A DNA stretch of 64,000 nt. It comes from Ulva prolifera. Taxonomy: Eukaryota; Chlorophyta; Ulvophyceae; Ulvales; Ulvaceae. Within the stretch, counting starts at the first letter, position 1. Each line of letters opens with the position of its first letter. Positions 53,201 through 64,000 of the stretch are shown here, one piece after another. The notes under the pieces were generated by a model. It saw only the letters and a list, made by a program, of their open reading frames with translations, was not told the origin of the DNA and made no database searches. A program made the translations under genes and the position numbers. The DNA is taken from NCBI GenBank assembly GCA_023078555.1, contig CM041201.1, forward strand, positions 1,495,713-1,559,712, written 5' to 3'.

Positions 53201-56200
53201 GGAACAAGTGATACATTTGCGAGGGGAGTGGCGCTGTCGTCGCAATGCCAGGGCAGACGATGCTGCCTCACGGGAACCAGTGTCTAGTGAGATCGTTCTG
53301 CCATGCATGCATTTTCTGTGCATGCATGCACGTCTGGTGCATCCGATCACAACCACTAAGAAAAGTTTATACCATCGTGACGCTCCAGCACACTGCGCAA
53401 GCAGCTCTGGCCCGCCCACAACCCCAACGCACCAGACGACCAGGATGCTGGACCGAGCGCTGCCCGTCTCGCTGCCTCCGCCGCAACACATCACACAAAA
53501 CTGTAGACATACATGGCTACAGGCGGCATACCCGGAACGGCTGCTCCACAGCGGGCCCGTTGCCGACGATGTGTGCACGCACAGCGAGCCGCTGGTCGTC
53601 GAGCGCGTTGCCGAGCTCCAGCGAGCGCCGGCAGACGACGATGACCTGGTCGCCGGGCTGCAGGCTGGCGGCGCCGCTGCGGTTGATGTGCTCCACAAGC
53701 TCCTCCGTCACCTCGCGAATCTGCACGCACGGACAGATGCAACAGGTGATTGCTCAATTTGCCGTCATGTCGGCAAACACTGTGACAACGAATCGGCGCC
53801 GACTTCTAAACCCAACCAACCCAAGCCCTTGGCTGCGTTCTATATAGTCGGAGGGACAGCTTGCCATGGTGTGTGCTCTACAATTCTATGTAAAGCCGGC
53901 TCTGTGAATCTGCGACCCATTGATCCATGCCCCGCTGGCCGATGTGGTGTCAAGCGACAGAGGCAGCAACGGAACTCGGTGTCACGCGAGACAGTGCAGT
54001 CAGGCAACAGTTTCGTTCACGGCAGGGTGTCGCACCGGCTTGCCCTCAAACGCCATGTGCACCCCGTGCAGCCCAAAGTGCGCCCGGCACGCCACCAGTG
54101 CCGGCCGCTCCTCGGCAGCCACAAACACCGGCACCGGCGGCGAGTACTTCGACAGCGCGACGGCCCCCCGGCCACTGCTCGTAAAGCACAGGATCGCGCG
54201 CGCGCCCATGTCCAGCGCCATTGCGACCGCGCTGCTCGCAACCGCCTCTGCACTCTCCAGCGGCGCCGGTGTCTGCGACCGCACAAAGTCGTACCGCCGC
54301 CGCGCGTCGACGATGTGCTCCGCGTTGCGCGCGATCGCGGCCATCGTGGTCACGGTCGCCGCCGGGAAGGCGCCGTTGGCGGTCTCGCCAGAGAGCATGA
54401 CGGCGTCAGCGCCGTCGATGACGGCGTTCGCGACGTCGGTGAGCTCGGCGCGCGTCGGGCGCGGGTTTTTGCACATCGACTCGAGCATCTGGGTCGCACA
54501 GATGACGAACTTGTTCGCGAGGTTGCACTTCGTCGCGAGCAGCTTCTGCGCGTGCGACACCTTGCTCGACGCGATCTCCATGCCCAGGTCGCCTGCAGAA
54601 GCTGATTACGCCATGGACCCATTTTGTTACTCATGGAGAGAGAGTCAAGTGCCCAAGAGACCATCAGATGTGAACATGATCGAATACTGCACAAATGGGG
54701 CGTGAGATGTACGGTGTCATAGAAATTCTGTTAAGAAAGGATAGCTATTACGCCTCTGGACGTGTGGCAGCCTGCTGGCGATGGAAACAAGTCATTCACG
54801 CCATGACCCCACACAGCTCTCGGTGTTGGGGGACAACCTGCTTGCTGCCACAAAAGTGCTGGTGAGTGAAGCACGGCGCTTTGTGGGCGAGTGCAGCGGC
54901 TGTTGGGGCACAGACAGGCGCCACGCCTCTGCAGTGGCGTCCAGGCACCCACGGCAGACGACGGGGGGGAGGGGGCACGCCTCGAGCGATCATGACGCCG
55001 TCAGTCTCCCGCAGGATCTCGGCAAAGTTGTTGAGGCCCTCCTGGTTCTCGATCTTGGAGATGATCTTGATGTCAAAGCCGCCGCCCTCGTCGAGCACCG
55101 AGCGGATGAAGCGCACGTCCGCGGCGCTCTGCACAAACGACGCTGCGACAAAGTCCATGCTGTGCTTGCACGCGAAGTCCTTGAGGTCGTGGATGTCCTT
55201 CTGTGTCAGCACTGGCAGGTCGACTTTAATACCTGGATGGGGCGAACCGGATCAGATCAAGCGGTGTACAGATGCGGTGAACAGCAGGCGAGCATCACTA
55301 ATTGCTAGCACAGGCGGACAAGGCCTCTGGAGGTGCCCCAAGGCATGCGATGCCAATGCCGTGGTGCATGCGCTCTTTATAATTACTGATGCATAACAGT
55401 GCTGGATTTTGTGCGGATCTCACACAGCACCAAGCTGCCTCATCTCCGTCCTACACACGGAAAACGGCCGATACCGGGGCGGGGATCAATACCTGGAAGG
55501 TTGCAGTTCTTCCGTTGGCCGAGCGAGCAGGACCCCATGACCTGGCCCAGGATCTCCGTTGGGGACAGGATCTTCTGCACGGTGATCGCGATGGAGCCGT
55601 CTGCCAGCAGGATGCGATCCCCGGGGGAGACGGAGGAGCACAGCTTGGCGTACGACAGCCCGATGCGGGTCTCCTTGGCATCTTTGTAGCCCTCAAACGT
55701 GGTGTAGTCGTCGCCCACGGCCTCGACGATGACGTCTTGATCCTTCACGAGCTCGATGTTCTCACCGTTTCGCAGCATGGCCGTCCGGATCTCGGGGCCC
55801 TTGGTGTCCAGCAGGGTGCCCCAGATCGGGCCGGACTTGACCCCCGCCTTCTCCTTCAACTCACTAGCTTTCGCAGTACAGACCTTCCTGAAGCGCTGGA
55901 GAACCTCCAGGTGCCCTGCACAGGTCCCGAATCCGCTTCAACCGTCATGGCCCAAAATGCACTGACCAACGCCGAGGGCAGAGTCCGTGAAGCGCAGTGC
56001 CACGGTATATGGAAGCACATGGCCCAGGCTTGACATGCTGCGGCCAGGCAGCCGGCACTGTTTCCAAAGATCAGCGCCACTTAATACAGCAGCTTTGCGA
56101 CTCGGAGCAGTCTCCAGCACCAACGTGACTGTACACCAAGCCACACAGCCATGACTGTACGCCATTCTCCTCCCTCAGCCCACAACGAACACCACAGATG

Positions 56201-59200
56201 CGAAGAGCCCGCACCAGCGTGGTCGCCGTGGCTGAAGTTGAAGCGGACGACGTCGCAGCCCGCGTCCAGCAGCGCCGCGAGCCCCTGTTCGCTCCAGCAC
56301 GCCGGCCCGAGCGTGCATATGACGCGCGTCGCGCGCGGGTGCTGCACCGGCGCCGTCACGAGGCCCAGGCTCGTGTTCGTCGCGCGCAGCGACCGCGTGC
56401 CCCGCGCCGCCAGCGGCGTCCCCGACGGCGTCGTCAGCGCGACCCCGCTCGACTTGAGGTCCTTCGCGAGGCCGCGCTTGCTGATCTTCTCGTGCGCGAT
56501 GACCGGGTCGGCGTCGGCGCTGCCGCCGGCGCGGCCGGTGACCATGATGACGCGGACCGCGGTGCTCTTGGCGTCGGAGATCGCCTCGAAGCGCTTGAGC
56601 GCGAGGCGGGCGAGCTCCTGGCTCGGGATGTCCATCGAGTCGAGCTTGATGCCGGCCATGCCAAAGTAGGCGTTCGCCTGCATAGAGGTGGCACACTGAC
56701 ACCTCGGGGCTGGTGCACGCGTCATGCATTGGCGCTCTCCTCCGCAGGTGTGGTCAAGTCTGGTGAAGACGCACAGCTCAGGGAGACTCTATAGCATGCA
56801 ATCGGCCGAAGTAGTCCCGGATGAAAAAATAAAATGCTGCACATTTGGCACAACACTGCGTTTGTCCGGCTGTAACACAGACACACCGGATCTCGGCAAC
56901 ATGCCGCGCCCTGCCAAACACATGCCTCCGCCCGTCCCGGGTCCTGTACAACACGATGGACGTTCCTGCCCACTCTCGGCCTCGCTCCATATGTGCAAGT
57001 CAGTTGCATCTGAACGGTACATGCGCTTGTGTGCACATGCGCGTCACAGTAAACTGCCATAACAGCCACTCACAAGCACACGACTCAGTCGACCGCACCG
57101 CACCTGCCTGACCGTCTGTGCATTCGTCGAGGCAGTGAACACCATCACCGGCGGGCGGTACTTCGCGATGAGCCGCGCCGGCGCGCCCGACTCCGACAGG
57201 CACACGATGCAGGCAGCGTTGCGCAGCCGCTTCCGGCGCGCGTGCGGCGACGTGTCCTCGTTGTACAGCACCGCCATCGCCGCGGCGGAGCACATGAGGG
57301 CCTCGAGGTCGCCGAGCGGCGCCGTCATGCGGCGCGTCGCCCAGTAGCGGATGAAGTTGAACTGCTTGTAATAGTCCACGCCGACCTGCAGACCGCGACC
57401 GCGGCAGTCGGGTGCTGCAGCACTGCCGGCACGTGCAGCTGCCATGCAGGGGGCATGCATGTATGGATCCTAGCCAAGTGGACAATGGCAGCTCCGGCGC
57501 CCTTGGATGAATCCTGGGCAGGGTCCAGGAGACATCATGCCGACAGTGCATGTTTGTCTACAGTGCCTGTTTCAGCACGATGGCCAGCTGCTGTGAGGCA
57601 GAAGTGTGTTCAGCGAGATGCAAAAGCATGCACGTTTCACGTGCAAAGCGGCCTGTAGGCTTGCAGCTGAGCTGTTCCGTGCTGTGCTGAATCCGGCATC
57701 TGGTGCCTGACGCAGCAGCGGGAGGGAGACGTCAGCATGTGCCCTGCTACTCCATCAGTACTTGTGTGCGCTTTACTGCCCGACATATCTCGAGACGTCC
57801 AGCACAGCAGGTTGTTGTGGCAGCCCTGCGGGAGGCACAGGGCATGGATCTGGGCCAGCTGCACACACCTCAGCGTTGCCGACGATATCAGCCATGTGCT
57901 GCACAGCCTCCGCAGGGAACTTGCCGTTGGCTGTCTCGCCGCTGAGCATCACAGCATCCACTCCATCGTAGACGGCATTCGCAGTGTCTGTCATCTCAGC
58001 TCGAGTCGGGCGCATGGAGTCAATCATACTCTCCAGCATCTGTGTCGCACAGACCACCATCTTGCCTGCGATGTTGCACTTCGTGATGAGCATCTTCTGT
58101 GCGAGGGGCACCTTCTCCGGCGGGATCTCCATCCCTGTATGGACGCATCCTTCGATGAGCAATGAGTCAGTTGCCAATGACTGTTGCCTGCAAGTACTTG
58201 TCTGGTGGTATGTATGCATAATCACATACCCCATACATGGGATGATGAGCACTTTGGACACCAGAACCAATATTGAGTGGTCCCTGAAGTGGTCATTGCG
58301 TATCCCGATTGACTGTTGCACGCAAGGTTCCCACTGGACGGGCGCGGTTAGTAGAAGCACTGTTGTGTGCAGTGCGCCATGCAAGCTGCGACACGCACCA
58401 AGGTCTCCTCGTGCCACCATGACGCCATCTGTTGCCTCCAGGATGCCTGCACACGGGCAAGGCGTCTGAATGCGGCCTGCTGACCAGGAGCAAACACAGG
58501 CTACACCTTCGGAATGTATGAACCAGCTCTCTACAGGAATACACTGTTCACCATGTTCAGCACAGTGCTGTAGGTGGCAGACAAGCAGTGGTCAGGTCGA
58601 AGCTGGTCCACGGCACACCATCAAAATTCTCCAGGCCAGCCATATTCTCAATTTTCGAGATGATTTTGATGTCCTGACCACCAGCGTCAGCGAGCACCTT
58701 ACGGATGAAGAGCACATCAGCTTTGCTCTGCACAAATGACGCAGCAACAAAGTCCACCTTGTGCTTGCAGGCGAAGTTTTGTAGGTCATCAATGTCCTGC
58801 AGATGTTGCACAAGACGTCCCAGAGGATGGAAGGTCAGGTGCACCAAGGGAAACGGCTTCACATGACAGCCTGAGGCACAGTACAAGGTAGTGTATCTTC
58901 CAGGGCCGTTCCAGTGTCTCGAGCAACATGTTCAACATGGTCAATTCAGAGAGGAGAGATGCATGCCTTGTCCATCAGGACAGGAAGCTCAACTTTCACG
59001 CCAGGCAGGTTGCAGTTCTTCCTTTGTCCCAGAGCCTTGCTGTTGAGGACCTTTCCTCGCAGCTCCGTGGCACTGATGATCTCCACAACCTCGATTGAGA
59101 TCGTTCCGTCTGCCAAGAGAATACGATTTCCTGGGACCACTGATTGGCAGAGCTTGTCATAAGACAGCCCAATGCGAGTTTCCTCTGCTGTTTTGTGGCC

Positions 59201-60131
59201 CTCAAATGATGTGTACCTATCTCCTACAGCCTCAACAATGATCTCCTGATCTTGCTCCAGCTGAATGTCGTTTCCATCCTGAAGCATCGCAGTGCGGATT
59301 TCTGGCCCTTTCGTGTCCAGCAGGACCGCACGAAGTTTGGTTTTGGCCTCACAAACGCTCCTGCAATGCGGAAGACTTTTGTTGAAGCACCTGCTGTAAA
59401 CTTGTGGTGGCACTGACACAACGCAATGTCTATTCACTGGGGCGCTTGACAAAGCAGTCACCATCCTGACGAGTCAATTATCAAGGACCAAGGAGACTGA
59501 CCTGAACAGAGCGAGCATTTCCAAATGGCTCTCATGTGAGCCGTGTGAGAAGTTGAGGCGTGCGACATTGAGGCCGGCATCTAGCAAAGTCCCCAAGGTC
59601 TCTTTGTTGCCGCATGCAGGACCGAGAGTACAAATAACCTTAGTCTTCCTCGTCATAGTGGAGTCGTCGACGATGTCTTGAAGCTGAATAAGGGTAGCCC
59701 TCTCCGAGACAGTGTAGTCGTTTTGGGCAGGGCTCAGGGCGGCATCTTCGGAGTTCGCATGAGTCTGTGCTGATTCAGGTTCATACTCGGGGTGCCACTC
59801 AAGCAGCAGACGAGCTTTGACTTTCGCAAGGCTGTACTCTTCCAGGGACTTGTGGTCTGTCGCTGCCTCTCGCACGGAGGTTGCCATGGCAGCCAAGTAC
59901 TGCCTGTTTTCAGGAGCATCCCCATTCTCAGACTCGGAATCCCTGCAGAAATACTACCTCTAGCACATCCAATACTGATAAAATCGCATGTTTTCTTGAT
60001 CGGCTGCAAGCATACCCTTGTGCCGAAGCTCTAACGCTGCCTGCCTCAGATGGTTTCTTAAAGGCCGACTTTAAGGGTGAGCTGGGTGAGTTCAAACTTT
60101 TCGGGGTCCCGGAAGTAGGGCTAGCATCAAC
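47282..60131 (-). CDS. Pyruvate kinase with four PK domains in one chain
   Basis: Glycolytic enzyme: phosphoenolpyruvate + ADP to pyruvate + ATP. Exons (descending): 60131-60016, 59942-59502, 59360-58967, 58796-58619, 58446-58399, 58134-57869, 57385-57104, 56677-56215, 55915-55493, 55232-54981, 54592-54021, 53720-53532, 53166-52985, 52626-51977, 51734-51646, 51470-50685, 50484-50074, 49251-48968, 48369-48201, 47911-47282. From the ATG at 59887 the frame gives 2217 aa. PK domains start near residues 79, 633, 1182 and 1721. Domains 1-3 carry Rx[33 protein letters not shown] and CATQMxES. Domain 4 has [31 protein letters not shown] and [10 protein letters not shown]. The frame is open upstream of 59887 to 59942 and joins 60131-60016, so the true start may lie further up. 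The donor at 50074 could be 50077. Donors after 58967 and 54981 read GC. Likely cytosolic; no targeting peptide judged. Confidence 0.9.
48490..48748 (+). repeat. SINE-like repeat, longest copy, in a PK intron
   Basis: Lies in the pyruvate kinase intron 48370-48967, opposite to the gene. The part 48573-48748 matches 37605-37790. A GTTCGATTC block at 48541-48549 resembles a tRNA B box, and GGGTTGAGGACGG at about 48492 is a weak A-box candidate, so a tRNA-derived head is possible. It ends in TTTAC units. Confidence 0.65.
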
Positions 60132-61879
60132 CTGCAAGTGAAGTCCATTGCATTCTTGTATATTTGAGCTGCGTTTGCATGCGCGACGTTACATCGAGTT
60201 TGCCGGAACGACGGGCATGTGTACCAAGTCCTGGTGTGCAGATGGACCGCAGCCCATTGCTTTGACGCCTCGGATGAAAGCTAGACGCCAAGAAATTCAA
60301 GATGTTTTGCACGATGCACGCATTCTACTCGTAAAGCGATCAGCAGTACACTGTCTCACTCACATCCATATGCAGCAACTGGTCTGATGCATTGCACGAG
60401 CAATCAGCTTGCAAGCAGATGTACATCTTTTTGCGGATTTTTCGACTACATACATATGGTTGCCTCGTCGTGAATCGAAGACGAGTCACTCGCTTCATGC
60501 ATGAACATTGTCCGACTGTAACGACTGCACTGCAGAACACATTGACCGCGCGTGAACACGGCCGATCCTCTCGCACACCATGATGGGCCACAGCCTACAT
60601 GCTACACCGACGACCTGCGTCAGTGGAGCATTTGGGGGGGGGCGCAATGCCGGGGTTCGTGTTGGCAGGCGATGGCACGCCTCCAACAGCTGGGCCAGTG
60701 GTCCATCATCAGGTCAAGCGTCATCAAAGCGAAACCTTCTCGGCTCCGTGATGTACATGAATGACCGTGATCAAATTTGTCGCTAATCATCTGTCAGATG
60801 CATCACATCGTTGATCTGGATCTGGTACTGGCTCTAGAGATCTGGGCCTGACTCTGGGAATGACAGTGGAGTAAGCACCTGATGGGCAGGCTATGGATCG
60901 GTAAAGCCCTTTCATCAGATGCGGCTGCGGTGGGACTTGTGTGGACACATCATGTGTGTGTCAAAAGGTCGCCTGTTTCAGCTTGGTGCTCAGTGGCTGC
61001 CTTGAAGTTTTTTCTGTGCTGCGTATCGGCCGGCTGAGGTCGCAATGTGAGGCCGCGGTGTCGTGTCCATGCGTGCCTCAACATTGCCTGTGTCACACAG
61101 ACCACCAGGCAAACCCGGGCCAGTGTTGCATGCATGAACCAACTTGGAGACCGGCATCATTTTCAAAAGCATGGGCCATTGCATGGCAGAGCACCAAATT
61201 ATAATTACTAGGCTTGCAAAAAACGCAGTGATCAAATCACCATACGCATTCGATTGCAATCCCATACATTCAACTCACAGCAGGCACCATCCCCACGCAT
61301 ACTATTCGAGACGACTACCGTGGCACGACTTGTATCAACTATCTTCCATCACAACACTCACAACTCACCCACCGGCTCACCTCAGCCCGGGGTGAGCAGA
61401 CGAGATGGGGCGAGTTTTGTGGCTGGAGGGAACTGATGCCAGGCTTGTTCAGCAATCTGACACGTTCACCAAGCAAGAACATCATCATTCTCCCAGAAGG
61501 ATAGGTGAAGGCAGACACGACCACCTTCGTCAACAGCACACCAGAAATTATGAGATCGGGGTCGGTTTGTCAGATGGTCTGAGTGCATGGCTCCATCGTG
61601 CCTGTGACGAGGATCCGACGTCGAATGCAGGTGGTGTATACGTGGTCACATGCCCGCATGTAGCACACTGAATTCAAGACCACTTCATTATTTGCTCAAA
61701 CTGAACTAAAACGCCTCACGTTGACCGCTGTTAGTCGTTATCAGCCTAGAGCGCATGGCGGAACGGGCTGAAGCACAGTATACCGACCAGCTATAGGCCC
61801 ACCTCGTGTCGAGTGCAAAACAGGGGTGTTTGTTTTTACATGAGCGTCAAACCGTCCGCTGCACGCTGATATTGCTATC
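60132..61879. other. Divergent intergenic region
   Basis: Between the first recognised pyruvate kinase exon (-) and the acyl-activating enzyme start (+). It may hold the first pyruvate kinase exon: an ATG frame on the minus strand near 60312 (MQNILNFLASSFHPRRQ) is open, but I could not join it in phase. No other gene or clear promoter element seen. Confidence 0.45.
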
Positions 61880-64000
61880 ATGCAGCTTTTACAGCTCCTG
61901 ATTGAAGCGGGGGTAGAGCAGGGGCCTGCCTCGTCGCTGGCTGCCCAAATTCACGCTCAAGAGAGATATCAGGGAGATGCCCAGACGGTACAAAATTCAT
62001 TCGTTAAGAATCTGCTTAATGTTGGGCTGAAGGTGATATGTTTGTGATCGGTTGCGCAGGTGTGGTCTCATGTCTCCAAGACATTCCTCACGCCAGATGT
62101 TCCCTTCGCAGCGCACTTGACCGTGCTCAGCCACATATTTCGGAGCTGGGATACTGCAAAGGAAGGTCCACATCCAGTGTGGATCCCCACGTTACCCGGC
62201 AGCTCCAACTCGAACGTGTGTCGCTTCCTGCGCACACATCAGCAACTCACGGACCTGCCTCTACGTGATGACGACACCAAGGATTGCCGATGGCAGAAGT
62301 GGACACCATTTATGCGCGACTGGAGAAGGCTGCATGCGATCACCGTTCAGCATCCGCGAACGTTTTGGGCGCTCTTCATTGAACACCTTGGCATACATTT
62401 CCGACCTGCTCCGCACTCTGTGCTGTCGCCTGGTCAACCCGGAAACCCAGACGATTATCGCTGGTTCCCAGGTGCACGATTCAACATCGCTGAGTGCGCT
62501 CTGGGAGGTCTTGGACGGGACCCAGATGCCCCAGCAGTTGTCTTTGCCGAGGCCAACGACCCTTCCAGGTGCTATTTCTTGCCACAGCCGATCATCTAGC
62601 AGACTTGCAGCAGCATATAGCATCCTCTGCTCACTTGTGTACAACACGTCCCCGTCCACCCACTTCTCCGCACTGTTTCCCTCACACCGATCTGCATGGA
62701 TATCCCTCCGCCCAAGTGATGCCCCATATGCGGCATGCCCAGCCACGCTTCCTCAGCTCCTCAGAAACCTAATGACAGCACACAAACACGCTCACAATGC
62801 AGGCCATGCAGGGTGCACACCTGGACATATCGGGTCCTGAAGCACAGGGCGCACGAGATCGCAGTCGCCCTGCGGGCAGCAGGCCACGGCCCCGGCAGCA
62901 GAGTCGCCATCATCGGCTCCATGACGCCGGAGGCCGTGGCCACGTACCTCGCCGTCGTCCTCGTCGGAGGCGCGGTCGTGTCTGTGGCAGACTCGTTCAG
63001 CCCGGAGGAGATGGCGGTCCGCCTCAATATCGCGGAAGCCACCCTCATCATCGTGCAGGTGCGCAACGGCCCTCCGGGGTCACCTTGCAAAACCCTCAGC
63101 GCAACTGTGACACTTTGGCGACATCCTCATGCCCAAATTCCTATCGATCTTCGGAATGATAATTGAAATTGTCACAAGTGGTGTCCGCGTGATTGTTTCG
63201 CTGCGACTTGCTGTCTCCTAATTCAGTGTACAACAACAATGTATTCTCCACCGCAACGTATAAAGGGGACGTGCCGGCTGTGGGTTCAGGCGTACCTCTC
63301 GTGGGGTGGCAGGAAGGTGCCTCTCTACGCAAAGGTGGCCTCCATGAAGGGTCCGCGCGCACCAGCAGTCGTGCTGACGACCACAAGGGACCCCGCGGTC
63401 GCTCTGGCCGCATCCGACACGGCCTGGGAGGCATTCCTCGCACCCGCCCGAGCGGACCCCGCCGCCGTGCTGGCGTTCCAGGCCGAGGCGGTCGCCCCGG
63501 ACACCATCTCGAATGTGCTGTTCTCCTCGGGCACCACCGGCACCGCGAAGGCCATTCCATGGACGCATGTCACTCCACTGAGGTACGCCTGCAGCTCGAC
63601 GCGTGACAACAGCTACGTTTTTATTTATTTTGTTACAGTTGCATCAGTCGATCGGCGTTGTGTGGGCGTGTGTCCACGTGTTTCAGGCAGTCTGTCCAGG
63701 GGCTCTCGTCGGCCACATGGGGCGTGCGCATGCCTGGTGCTCCACGTGTTGGTATCACCGCTGACTTCATGGCTACATTTTGAGCGGAGGTCGGGACCAT
63801 AAGGCCCGCTTGTGCGTTCGGTCTGGAAGTCCGGCTATATGGATTCGAATAACTGTGGATTCGAGTAACTGTGACAGGTGGCCTCGTGTCTATGCGTCGT
63901 GGTCAGTCTCGCGCCAAATCGTCCATCAAGTTTGCAGAGTACATCCGGACGAACGCCTCAGCCTTTGATTGCCGCCTGCGTGGCTGCCGGGCGGCTGTGG
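61880..64000 (+). CDS. Acyl-activating enzyme, AAE17/18-like, 5' part
   Basis: AMP-binding (ANL) family: activates a carboxylate with ATP to an acyl-adenylate, then forms an acyl-CoA; plant AAE17/18 are peroxisomal. Exons 61880-62032, 62060-62568, 62812-63058 and 63290-63582 join in phase, 400 residues so far; the rest lies beyond the window, as does any C-terminal peroxisome signal. Seen: DWRRLHAITVQHPRTFWALF and WFPGARFNIAECAL (the N-terminal acetyl-CoA-synthetase-like region), TWTYRVLKHRAHEIAVALRA, VVSVADSFSPEEMAVRL, and the adenylate motif FSSGTTGTAKAIPWTH (about 381-396). The ATG at 61880 opens an amphipathic lead (LQLLIEAGVEQG). The first intron is only 27 nt (62033-62059), which is unusually short, so exon 1 is the least certain part. 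Text 63583-64000 is intron or unresolved. Confidence 0.85.

Noticed and set aside
53175-54605. 476-residue plus-strand ORF
   Set aside because: It lies antisense to conserved pyruvate kinase exons and has Arg/His-rich shadow composition.
60127-60312. First exon of pyruvate kinase at the minus-strand ORF MQNILNF...
   Set aside because: A donor near 60230 gives phase 1, while the exon at 60131 needs phase 0; kept only as a note.

Overview
The window looks like nuclear DNA of a green alga, probably a chlorophyte. Genes are GC-rich and heavily split by introns, and many introns begin GTGCG. TGTAA, the usual chlorophyte poly(A) signal, lies close after or across several stop codons. One gene encodes the axonemal protein CFAP144, so the organism or a relative builds flagella. 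The pyruvate kinase is a very long multi-domain protein of a type I recall from green algae. Species was not determined.

Layout. 1-2341 (+): 3' part of an unrecognised gene with a possible degenerate receiver-like segment. 2903-10888 (+): complete ten-exon DEAH helicase PRP43/DHX15 (710 aa). 11.2-16.9 kb: tandem segmental duplication; the right copy carries an intact three-exon UbiA-family prenyltransferase (- strand, 14866-16756), the left copy its decayed pseudogene. 17-25.9 kb: gene-poor, with short repeats and inverted repeats. 25.9-27.7 kb (+): a low-confidence four-exon gene. 28-35 kb: mostly non-coding, with tandem repeats, perfect inverted repeats and a MITE-like element; fragments of coding look occur at 31.6-33.3 and 34.1-34.4 kb. 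35.7-37.2 kb: pseudogene copy of the first recognised exons of the next gene. 38869-45819 (+): an unrecognised protein of at least 878 aa in ten phase-consistent exons. 46688-46992 (+): last exon of CFAP144. 47282-60131 (-): a pyruvate kinase gene with four PK domains in one reading frame. 61880-64000 (+): start of an acyl-activating enzyme (AMP-binding, AAE17/18-like), cut by the window edge.

The main point of interest is the pyruvate kinase: 19 core exons give one open frame of about 2217 residues (more with an extra 5' exon). Domains 1-3 keep the catalytic residues; domain 4 has lost a magnesium ligand and the catalytic threonine. Two linkers share a motif, suggesting that a two-domain ancestor was duplicated. 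The gene also has two probable GC-AG introns and a SINE-like insertion in an intron.

All exon coordinates were derived by hand from splice dinucleotides, reading frame and family conservation. No database search or transcript data were available; percent identities and copy numbers were not computed.
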